Below are positions 1-5,989 of a stretch of 11,740 nucleotides of DNA, piece by piece. The notes under the pieces were generated by a model that made no database searches, had not been told where the DNA came from, and was given only the letters and a program-made list of their open reading frames with translations. Source of the stretch: Acetofilamentum sp. (GTDB taxonomy: Bacteria > Bacteroidota > Bacteroidia > Bacteroidales > DTU049); contig DYON01000062.1 in the NCBI GenBank assembly GCA_020720525.1, positions 1 through 11,740 on the forward strand. The letters run 5' to 3'. Positions within the stretch are counted from its first letter, which is position 1. Each line of letters starts with the position of its first letter. The position numbers and the translations under genes were made by a program.

Positions 1-1
1 T

Positions 2-904
2 GCTCAACGACACAGTATTTCACAACCCGACGAGTTGTATTCGGTCGATATGCAAACAGGCAAAGATGCCGATATTTCCATGATAAACAAGGAATTGCTT
101 GCTCAAATCACTATGGGCAACGTGGAAGAGCGTTGGATAAAAACAACCGATGGCAAAGACATGCTCACATGGGTCATTTATCCTCCACATTTCGATTCAA
201 CTAAAACCTATCCAGTTATTCTGTATTGCCAAGGTGGCCCGCAGGGAATGGTTGGGCAGTTTTGGAGCTATCGTTGGAATTTCCAGATGATGGCTGCCAA
301 TGGGTATATTGTTGTTGCTCCAAATAGGCGTGGTGTTCCTGGCTTTGGAATGGAATGGCTCGAACAAATCAGTGGCGACTATGGTGGACAAAATATGAAG
401 GATTATCTCTCCGCAATCGATGCTGTTTCGGCCGAGCCTTATGCCGACGAAAATAAAATGGCAGCAGTTGGTGCTAGCTATGGCGGATTTTCAGTTTTTT
501 GGCTTGCAGGTCATCACGAAGGTCGTTTCAAAGCGTTTATTGCTCACGACGGCATGTTCAATTTCGAAAGTCAGTATCTCGAAACCGAAGAACTTTGGTT
601 TACCAATTGGGATTTGGGCGGACCGTATTGGGACAAACAAAATGCAATTGCTCAGCGTTCATTTGCCAACAGTCCTCCTCTTTTTGTCGACAAATGGGAT
701 ACTCCAATATTGATTTTCCATGGCGAACGTGATTACCGAATAGCTTACACGCAAGCTATGCAGGCTTTCACTGCCGCCAAAATTAAAGGAATTCCATCGC
801 GTCTGGTGTTATTCCCTGAAGAAAACCACTGGGTGTTGAAACCGCAGAATGCAATTCTTTGGCAACGCGAATTTAAGGGCTGGTTGGACACTTATTTGAA
901 GTAG
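2..904 (+). CDS. S9-family serine peptidase (prolyl oligopeptidase / DPP-IV-like), C-terminal part
   Basis: This is the catalytic alpha/beta-hydrolase domain of an S9 peptidase, which cleaves peptide bonds in peptides, often after Pro or Ala. The frame is open to the left edge, so the true start and the expected N-terminal beta-propeller (and any signal peptide) lie outside the window; the TTG at 35 is an internal Leu codon. The visible signatures come in family order: an oxyanion-type GGP (CQGGPQG), NRRGVPGFG, GDYGG, the nucleophile motif GASYGGF (Ser codon 476-478), the acid in HGERDYR (Asp codon 731-733) and the base in ENHWV (His codon 827-829). The triad is intact and the protein ends normally at GWLDTYLK. 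In Bacteroidetes such enzymes are usually exported to the periplasm, but this cannot be seen here. The exact subfamily (S9B or S9C) is not decidable from this part. Confidence 0.93.
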   Translation, partial: AQRHSISQPDELYSVDMQTGKDADISMINKELLAQITMGNVEERWIKTTDGKDMLTWVIYPPHFDSTKTYPVILYCQGGPQGMVGQFWSYRWNFQMMAANGYIVVAPNRRGVPGFGMEWLEQISGDYGGQNMKDYLSAIDAVSAEPYADENKMAAVGASYGGFSVFWLAGHHEGRFKAFIAHDGMFNFESQYLETEELWFTNWDLGGPYWDKQNAIAQRSFANSPPLFVDKWDTPILIFHGERDYRIAYTQAMQAFTAAKIKGIPSRLVLFPEENHWVLKPQNAILWQREFKGWLDTYLK

Positions 905-970
905 ATTTGGTTTTAAACTTCGAGTTATTTATGGCTGGTTGTTTTTAACGACTGTCTTCTGTGTACAGCT

Positions 971-978
971 TAATTTTG
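971..978 (+). promoter_or_regulatory. Possible -7 box (TAATTTTG) upstream of the aconitase-like gene
   Basis: The sequence matches the Bacteroidetes TAnnTTTG consensus. No convincing TTTG lies 19-21 bases upstream; the nearest TTG is about 29 bases away. If used, transcription would start near 984, right at the left arm of the inverted repeat 983-1030, giving a leader of about 160 bases. This is weak evidence from one box only. Confidence 0.25.
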
Positions 979-982
979 CTGG

Positions 983-1030
983 TGAATTTGGGAGTTTTCC
1001 TCAATTGAGATACTCCAACAATCAAATTCA
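983..1030. repeat. Imperfect inverted repeat in the 905-1147 intergenic gap
   Basis: TGAATTTG (983-990) pairs with CAAATTCA (1023-1030), and the adjoining GGAGT (991-995) pairs with ACTCC (1012-1016). That gives 13 base pairs interrupted by a six-base bulge (1017-1022) on the right side. The loop contains the perfect palindrome CTCAATTGAG (1000-1009). No T-tract follows, so it does not look like an intrinsic terminator of the upstream peptidase gene. It could be an operator or a structured leader of the following gene. I see no known riboswitch in it. The rest of the 243-base gap shows only the two possible promoter boxes. Confidence 0.6.
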
Positions 1031-1072
1031 GATATCTATCAAAAGAGAATGCGAAATTCAAGAAATTGTGAT

Positions 1073-1080
1073 TATATTTG
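1073..1080 (+). promoter_or_regulatory. Possible -7 box (TATATTTG) for the aconitase-like gene
   Basis: The sequence matches TAnnTTTG and lies 67 bases before the ATG at 1148, a plausible distance. No clear TTTG/TTG is found at the expected position around 1048-1053, so support rests on the -7 box alone. Confidence 0.35.
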
Positions 1081-1147
1081 TTGCGGAAATTTAAAGTGAT
1101 TCTGTCTTTCCATTATCTCGAACGATTAACCTCAACCCCAAATCAAT

Positions 1148-2956
1148 ATGAAGCAGACAATTATTGAAAAAATCATTGCATCACACAGCAGTCAGGAATT
1201 TGTGAAACCCAGCGACATTGTCGATGTTTTTATCGATACTCGAGTAGCACGCGATTTTGGGGGTGCCAACGTTGTTAAGAATATTGTTGACAATGGTCTT
1301 AAAGTTGCCGACCCAGCTCGTACAGTTTTTACTTTCGATTGTAATCCAACTGGTTCCGATCAAAAATATGCTGCTAATCAGCATTATTGCAGACTTTTTG
1401 CCCGCGACAACAATATTAAAGTTTACGATATCGATTCGGGTATTGGAACCCATCTTGCCATTGAAAAAGGTCTTGTATGGCCTGGAAGTACTTTTGTATC
1501 AACCGATTCGCATGCCAATATCATGGGCGCAATTGGTTCGTTCGGACAAGGCATGGGCGATCAGGATATTGCTGCAACCTGGGCCAAAGGCTCGGTTTGG
1601 TTCAAGGTTCCCGAATCGGTGAAACTTGTTTTTAATGGACGTAAACCTGCCAATGTTTCTGCAAAAGACATGGTGTTGAATTTACTCGGAATCTTTGGAG
1701 CCAACAAGCTGCTTGGCTATTCGGTAGAATTGTATGGCGATGCCATCGATGCACTCACACTCGACGAAAGAATTACCATTGCTTCTATGGGAACCGAAAT
1801 GGGCGCCATTATCTTGCTGTTTCCGTCGAGTGAGCTCATTTTGAACGAATTGCAAATGCTCAGTGGAAAGCGTTTCGATGCACTTAAAGCCGACGACGAT
1901 GCGCAATACACAGCTGTTTATCAGATAGATATTTCAACTTTTGCTCCAATGCTTGCGTTGCCTGGTCATCCGCACGACAACGAAACCGTTGCTGCGAAGC
2001 AAGGAACCAAAATCGATTCTGCATTTATTGGAAGTTGCACCAATGGACGTATAGAAGATATGCGCGTTGCTGCAAGTATTCTTAAAGGCCGAAAAGTTGC
2101 ACCAGGAGTTGTTCTTAAAATTGTTCCTGCTACCAACGACATTTGGGATCAGTGTCTCGAAGAAGGAATAATGTCAATTTTCAAAAAAGCTGGTGCTTTG
2201 GTTTCGAATGCCGGATGTGCTGGATGCGCCGCTGGGCAGGTTGGACAAAATGGACCCGAAGAAGTAACCATGTCAACTGGAAATCGCAACTTTTCTGGAA
2301 AACAAGGAAAAGGTTATGTGTATTTGGCTTCGCCCGCAGTGGTTGCTGCAAGTGCTGTGGCTGGGTTTATTACTTCGCCCGACAATATCCCCGATTCTCC
2401 TGCAGTTTTCACCAACACTGGAAAATTTGAAATAAAGCAGGTAGCTGCTCGTGAGAAAATAGACAAACCAACTGTAGTTGAAGGTCGTGTGTGGTTTATT
2501 AAACAAGATGACATCGATACCGATATGATTTTTCACAATCGTTATTTGACTATTACCGATATCAAAGAAATGGGGCAGTATGCTTTCGACAATTTGAAAG
2601 GCTACGAAGACTTTGCAAAACGAGTTCAACCAAACGATATTGTAGTTACAACCAAGAATTTTGGAGCAGGATCGTCGCGTCAGCAAGCAGTCGATTGCTT
2701 TCTTTCGCTTGGAGTATCGTGTATTGTTGCCGAATCGTATGGCGCAATTTACGAACGCAACGCCATCAATGCTGCTATGCCCATTCTGACTTACAAAGCA
2801 GACCAAATGGAAGAACTGGGACTCAACGATGGTGATACTTTGCGTGTAAACTTTGCAACAGGATTGGTTGAAAACCTAACTTCGGGAAAATCGGTGAATA
2901 TCAATCCATTCTATCCAGTTCAGCTCGAGATTTATCAGAACGGTGGATTGTTGTAA
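1148..2956 (+). CDS. Aconitase-superfamily [4Fe-4S] hydro-lyase, fused LeuC-LeuD type (isopropylmalate dehydratase / homoaconitase-like)
   Basis: This 602-residue enzyme should isomerise or (de)hydrate a 2- or 3-hydroxy di- or tricarboxylic acid, as aconitase, isopropylmalate dehydratase and homoaconitase do. Residues 1 to about 430 resemble LeuC: GIGTH (H102), STDSH (D120, H122), FIGSCTNGRIEDMR (C297), GCAGC (C357, C360) and the STGNRNFSGKQG stretch. The three cysteines should bind the [4Fe-4S] cluster. From about residue 447 a LeuD-like swivel domain follows, with DDIDTD, the specificity loop YLTI (466-469) and GAGSSRQQ (S509 as likely base, R511). At about 600 residues it is much shorter than canonical aconitases, and the motifs are of LeuC/LeuD style. 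Two oddities: the usual Asp-His pair near the N-terminus (as in DHNVS of E. coli LeuC) is Asp64-Cys65, and the loop is not YLRM, YLRT or YLVY. The substrate is therefore open. No leucine or lysine genes are adjacent. The start is the ATG at 1148; no Shine-Dalgarno is evident. Confidence 0.9.
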   Translation: MKQTIIEKIIASHSSQEFVKPSDIVDVFIDTRVARDFGGANVVKNIVDNGLKVADPARTVFTFDCNPTGSDQKYAANQHYCRLFARDNNIKVYDIDSGIGTHLAIEKGLVWPGSTFVSTDSHANIMGAIGSFGQGMGDQDIAATWAKGSVWFKVPESVKLVFNGRKPANVSAKDMVLNLLGIFGANKLLGYSVELYGDAIDALTLDERITIASMGTEMGAIILLFPSSELILNELQMLSGKRFDALKADDDAQYTAVYQIDISTFAPMLALPGHPHDNETVAAKQGTKIDSAFIGSCTNGRIEDMRVAASILKGRKVAPGVVLKIVPATNDIWDQCLEEGIMSIFKKAGALVSNAGCAGCAAGQVGQNGPEEVTMSTGNRNFSGKQGKGYVYLASPAVVAASAVAGFITSPDNIPDSPAVFTNTGKFEIKQVAAREKIDKPTVVEGRVWFIKQDDIDTDMIFHNRYLTITDIKEMGQYAFDNLKGYEDFAKRVQPNDIVVTTKNFGAGSSRQQAVDCFLSLGVSCIVAESYGAIYERNAINAAMPILTYKADQMEELGLNDGDTLRVNFATGLVENLTSGKSVNINPFYPVQLEIYQNGGLL

Positions 2957-2966
2957 ACCATAGCCA

Positions 2967-3941
2967 ATGAATAGCCAAATATTAAAAATAGCTGCAATCT
3001 TTTTGGGAATTGCTGTGTCGTTTGTTGCATGTTCTGTTAGTCGATTACCAGTTGATGTTAAATCTCCTCCCGAACAAACAATTCCTGGTAAAGTAAGCCA
3101 GATTTATATTGTGAATTTGGTAGCTGGCTCCGAAGCAAACAACGTGCATCTGATAACAGATTTTATGTATTCTGGCGAAGCAAGGGATGGTTCGAGTGCA
3201 ATTTGTTCTTCATTGGGCGAAAGCATAGCGTGTATGAATTCTGTGGTTGATCCAGCTGAATTGAAAGGTGATGATCAAAATCAACCAATAAGTGATTTTA
3301 TCAATTTGCCAAAAAGCTACAGCTATTTTAGTGGCAGTAGGAACACGCTGGTTTTTGTGGTGGATTATTTCTATGCCAATTTCTCGAAATCGGCAAATGA
3401 GTTGCAAGTCGATTCGGCTGGGGTTTTTATCGCCAAACTCAATGGTCATATCGAGACTAGGGTCTATAGCTATTATTTTGACTCAGATGGGAATCTTTTT
3501 ACCGATATTCCAGCCTATAATGGTTTTGATGATATTGAATTTCAAGCTCAAGGCACATCAGAAAAAGAAGCGAAAAGCAATCTGATATCGAAACGCGATG
3601 CAGTTGAAGACTGGGGTGCGAGCGTTGGAAGAGACTATTGTAGTCGTTTTTGTGAGCATATTTCTTGTGTGAACCGTGAGTTTATTACCTCGGGCGATCC
3701 AAAGTTCAAAGAGGCTTACAAGCTTATAAAGGATGGTTCGCATACAGCTGGAAAAAGAATATTGGACGATTTAACAAAGTCGGAAAATCTCGAAATTGTA
3801 GCTAAAGCATATTACAATCTGGCTGTTTGTTTTGAGTTTACAGGCGACACGCAAAAGGCTCTTAATATGGTTGAACTTTCACTAAAAACCAAATATTTAG
3901 CGGAGGCAAGAGAGTATAAATATTTACTCATTGGAAAATAA
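2967..3941 (+). CDS. Lipoprotein with C-terminal TPR-like region, DUF6340-like
   Basis: A 324-residue protein of unknown function. It has a typical lipoprotein signal: K7, a hydrophobic stretch at 8-21 and the lipobox F19-V-A-C22, so C22 is probably lipidated. Residue +2 is Ser, so retention at the inner membrane by the Asp rule is not indicated. The mature part starts with a Pro-rich segment leading into a beta-strand-like SQIYIVNLV. The C-terminal part contains a KRDAVEDWG segment and AKAYYNLAVCFEFTGDTQKA (280-299), which looks like one TPR helix pair. This order resembles the Bacteroidetes DUF6340 family from memory; a profile search would decide. Six further cysteines (80, 89, 225, 229, 234, 288), three of them in CSRFCEHISC, are unusual for a lipoprotein domain. 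It begins 10 bases after the aconitase-like gene and is probably in the same transcript; no functional link is known. Confidence 0.85.
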   Translation: MNSQILKIAAIFLGIAVSFVACSVSRLPVDVKSPPEQTIPGKVSQIYIVNLVAGSEANNVHLITDFMYSGEARDGSSAICSSLGESIACMNSVVDPAELKGDDQNQPISDFINLPKSYSYFSGSRNTLVFVVDYFYANFSKSANELQVDSAGVFIAKLNGHIETRVYSYYFDSDGNLFTDIPAYNGFDDIEFQAQGTSEKEAKSNLISKRDAVEDWGASVGRDYCSRFCEHISCVNREFITSGDPKFKEAYKLIKDGSHTAGKRILDDLTKSENLEIVAKAYYNLAVCFEFTGDTQKALNMVELSLKTKYLAEAREYKYLLIGK

Positions 3942-3945
3942 ATCC

Positions 3946-3963
3946 GAATTATTTGGCTAATTC
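3946..3963. repeat. Small inverted repeat around the -33 element of the rpsP promoter
   Basis: GAATTA (3946-3951) and TAATTC (3958-3963) are perfect inverted copies around a six-base loop TTTGGC. The loop contains the TTTG taken as the -33 element of the rpsP promoter. Six AT-rich base pairs can arise by chance, so a regulatory role is only a possibility. Confidence 0.4.
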
Positions 3964-3983
3964 AAAAATAAATCAGACCTTTG
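3952..3983 (+). promoter_or_regulatory. Bacteroidetes-type promoter of the rpsP-rimM-trmN6 operon
   Basis: TTTG (3952-3955), 20 bases of spacer, then GACCTTTG (3976-3983). This fits the TTTG-N19-21-TAnnTTTG pattern of the Bacteroidetes primary sigma factor with one mismatch (GA for TA). Transcription would start near 3989, leaving a leader of about 18 bases before the rpsP ATG at 4007. Confidence 0.7.
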
Positions 3984-4006
3984 CACCCCTCAAATAAAAT
4001 CATTTT

Positions 4007-4702
4007 ATGCCAGCAAAAATCAGATTGCAGAGATTTGGTAAGAAAGGTGCTCCTTTCTATCATATCGTAGTTTCAGACAGTCGTGCACCACGTGATGGTA
4101 GGTATATTGAGAAGCTTGGCATTTACAACCCGCTTACAAAACCTGCCACCATCGACATCGACTTCGAACGTTCCGTTTATTGGGTAAAAGTTGGTGCACA
4201 GCCAACCGACACTGCCAAAGCCATCCTATCTTACAAAGGAGTGCTTTATCGTCATCACCTCAATGTAGGTGTTGTAAAAGGTGCTATGACCCAAGAACAG
4301 GCCGATGCGAAATTCGACAAGTGGTTGAGCGATAAACAAGCCAAAATTGAGCAGAAATCGAAATCGGTAGAAACAGATTCTATCGAAATGAGAAAAGCTC
4401 AAGTTGAGGCCGAAAAGAAAGTTAGAGCAGAACGCGACAAAGCTTTACAGGCAAAACGTCAGGTCGAAATGAAAGCCGAAATGAAAGCCGAAGAAGTAGA
4501 AGAAACTCCCGTAGCAGAAGTTGAAGAAGCTCCTGTGGTTGAGGTTGAAGAAACTCCAGCTGTAGAAGAAGCTCCTGTTGCTGAGGTTGAAGAAACTCCA
4601 GCTGTCGAAGAAGCTCCTGTTGCCGAAGAACCAGTAGCTGAGGTTGAAGAAACTCCAGTAGCTGAAGAGCCAGCAGCAGAAGAGCCAAAAACCGAAGAAT
4701 AA
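4007..4702 (+). CDS. rpsP: 30S ribosomal protein S16 with long acidic C-terminal tail
   Basis: S16 is a small-subunit protein needed for 30S assembly. Residues 1 to about 90 are the conserved fold: MPAKIRLQRFGKKGAPFYHI, the basic VVSDSRAPRDGRYIEKLG segment, YNPLT and the region to YRHHLNVG. The protein is 231 residues, against about 80-90 in E. coli and Bacillus. Residues 95-160 form a charged, probably helical linker rich in Lys, Glu, Gln and Ala. Residues 162-231 are a nearly pure Glu/Ala/Pro/Val/Thr tail built of EETPAVEEAPVAEV-like units. C-terminal extensions of S16 are known in Bacteroidetes, but tail length varies. The tail is probably disordered and its role is unknown. The gene starts an operon: rimM follows after 15 bases. 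Confidence 0.98.
   Translation: MPAKIRLQRFGKKGAPFYHIVVSDSRAPRDGRYIEKLGIYNPLTKPATIDIDFERSVYWVKVGAQPTDTAKAILSYKGVLYRHHLNVGVVKGAMTQEQADAKFDKWLSDKQAKIEQKSKSVETDSIEMRKAQVEAEKKVRAERDKALQAKRQVEMKAEMKAEEVEETPVAEVEEAPVVEVEETPAVEEAPVAEVEETPAVEEAPVAEEPVAEVEETPVAEEPAAEEPKTEE
4517..4699 (+). repeat. In-frame repeats encoding the acidic S16 tail
   Basis: Two adjacent 42-base copies lie at 4541-4582 and 4583-4624. They differ at only two sites, both silent third positions (GTA/GTC Val and GCT/GCC Ala). Shorter related units begin at 4517 (GAAGTTGAAGAAGCTCCT) and 4640 (GAGGTTGAAGAAACTCCA). The spacings of 24, 42 and 57 bases are all multiples of three, so the frame is kept. The pattern suggests recent duplication, and copy number may vary between strains. 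Confidence 0.85.
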
Positions 4703-4717
4703 ACGGTTTCGACCCCA

Positions 4718-5227
4718 ATGATAGAATTGATCCGAGTAGGAAAAATTGTTAAAACACATGGGGTTAATGGCGAATTGCTATTGAAGCTCGAGCCTGGAAA
4801 GGTTCCAGCAAACACAAAAGAACCTGTTTTCCTCGAATTTGATGGAATACAGGTTCCTTTTTTTATTCATGGCTCCAGAAATACATCAACGGTTGACTGG
4901 TATGTGGTTTTCGACGATTACCAATCGCTATCGCTTGCAGAAAAACTGCTCGGACGAGTTGTTTCAATCCCTCAAGCTAATTTTACTTCTACCGTCGATG
5001 CCGATCCGGCAGATGAGCTGATTGGTTACCAAGTGAGAGATGTTAATTTTGGTTATGTTGGCGTTGTAAAATTCATTCAGCAAGGAAGACAAGATTTGAT
5101 GGTAATCGAAAATGAAGGGCAGGAAATACTGGTACCCTTTGTTGAAGATTTTATTTTGGAGATTGATGACGAAGAAAAACAAATCGTTATTGAGACTCCA
5201 GAAGGCTTGCTCGATTTGAATAAATAG
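4718..5227 (+). CDS. rimM: Ribosome maturation factor RimM
   Basis: RimM binds S19 in the 30S head and assists maturation of the small subunit and its 16S rRNA 3' domain. At 169 residues it has the normal family length. The N-terminal RimM domain opens with IRVGKIVKTHGVNGELLLKL (5-24), the hallmark of the family, and runs to about residue 88. A PRC-barrel domain follows from about 98: DELIGYQVRD, then VVKFIQQGRQDLMVIEN and EILVPFVEDFI, in the usual order. It sits between rpsP and the methyltransferase gene with gaps of 15 and 2 bases, so it is surely co-transcribed. The rpsP-rimM order is conserved across many bacteria. In Proteobacteria trmD and rplS follow, but not here. Confidence 0.97.
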   Translation: MIELIRVGKIVKTHGVNGELLLKLEPGKVPANTKEPVFLEFDGIQVPFFIHGSRNTSTVDWYVVFDDYQSLSLAEKLLGRVVSIPQANFTSTVDADPADELIGYQVRDVNFGYVGVVKFIQQGRQDLMVIENEGQEILVPFVEDFILEIDDEEKQIVIETPEGLLDLNK

Positions 5228-5229
5228 CC

Positions 5230-5943
5230 ATGAAACCCTTTCGTTTCAAACAATTTGAAGTTTTCGATCAGCTTTCATCCATGAGAGTTGGCACCGATGG
5301 TGTTTTACTTGGTGCATACAGCAGTAGAAGCAATTTTAGAAATGCAATCGACATTGGCACCGGATGCGGATTGATTGCATTAATGTTGGCCCAGAAATCG
5401 ACTGGAAAAATTGTAGCTATCGATGTTGATGAAGCTTCGGTTATTCAAGCAAGCGGAAATTTCACAAACTCACCTTGGTCCGATAGGTTGCAAGCCCGAT
5501 GTGTTTCGGTTCAGGAATATTGGAAAAGCGAAAATGCTGTTTTCGACCGCATGGTTTCGAATCCGCCTTATTTTATTGATAGCCTTTTATCGCCCGACGA
5601 ACGAAAAACCAATGCGCGGCATTCGGGTATTACAATTTCGCACAGCGAATTGGTAGATGCAGCTGCAAATCTTCTTGTTCCCGATGGAATTTTTGATGTT
5701 ATATTGCCATTCGACGTTTCTTTGTCGTTTGAGAGCCTTATGTTTTTGGATGGTTTTTATTTGATTAAAGAATTGATTGTATTTTCATTTGCTGGGCAAA
5801 AGCCTGTTCGACGTATTATGTCGTTTTCGCGTAAGCAACCACAAACAGTTGTTTCGGGGAAAATAGTCATTCGTGCCAATAATGAGCATTTTTCGGAGGA
5901 ATACCGAAATTATACTTCTGATTATTTTATTGGGTTAGTATGA
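5230..5943 (+). CDS. trmN6: tRNA1(Val) (adenine-37-N6)-methyltransferase-like protein (TrmN6/YfiC family)
   Basis: A class I SAM-dependent methyltransferase of 237 residues, close to the length of E. coli YfiC/TrmN6, which methylates N6 of A37 in tRNA1(Val). The N-terminus has FKQFEVFDQLSSMRVGTDGVLLGAY, typical of the family. The SAM-binding motif DIGTGCGL is at 41-48, the acidic residue after strand 2 is D65 in AIDVD, and the amino-methylase motif NPPY is at 111-114, which places it among N6-adenine or glutamine methylases. The DERKTNARHS segment just after (123-132) is also typical of YfiC-like proteins. It starts two bases after rimM ends, so translation is probably coupled. The exact tRNA target is inferred from the family and could differ in this phylum. 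Confidence 0.9.
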   Translation: MKPFRFKQFEVFDQLSSMRVGTDGVLLGAYSSRSNFRNAIDIGTGCGLIALMLAQKSTGKIVAIDVDEASVIQASGNFTNSPWSDRLQARCVSVQEYWKSENAVFDRMVSNPPYFIDSLLSPDERKTNARHSGITISHSELVDAAANLLVPDGIFDVILPFDVSLSFESLMFLDGFYLIKELIVFSFAGQKPVRRIMSFSRKQPQTVVSGKIVIRANNEHFSEEYRNYTSDYFIGLV

Positions 5944-5944
5944 G

Positions 5945-5980
5945 TAAAATAACTAAGTTTGTATTGAACTTCTTATTTTA
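5945..5980 (+). repeat. Hairpin between trmN6 and sbcD, possible weak terminator or attenuator
   Basis: TAAAATAA (5945-5952) pairs with TTATTTTA (5973-5980), and AAGTT (5955-5959) pairs with AACTT (5967-5971). This makes 13 base pairs with a small 2x1 internal loop and a seven-base apical loop. It fills most of the 46-base gap. The right arm is T-rich, but the stem has little GC and no separate T-tract follows, so efficient termination is doubtful. No clear promoter for sbcD is visible, which suggests partial read-through from the rpsP operon or a promoter I cannot recognise. Confidence 0.5.
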
Positions 5981-5989
5981 ACTGCATCA

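Noticed and set aside
35..48. TTG or nearby ATG as a true start of the S9 peptidase
   Set aside because: The frame is open to the left edge, the sequence there reads like the end of a beta-propeller repeat (SQPDELYSVD), and the catalytic domain alone would be incomplete for the family.
1049..1099. A 16-codon ORF starting ATG before the aconitase-like gene
   Set aside because: Short, Cys/Asn-rich, with no start context or family signal; such frames are expected by chance in a gap of this size.
2273..2806. Minus-strand open frame of 177 codons inside the aconitase-like gene
   Set aside because: The sense strand encodes conserved hydro-lyase motifs over the whole stretch; the antisense product shows no domain.
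4422..4815. Three minus-strand open frames opposite the S16 tail, including Ser/Thr/Ala/Gly-rich and Leu/Gln-rich repeats
   Set aside because: They are by-products of the in-frame repeats of rpsP read in other frames, with no promoter or start context.
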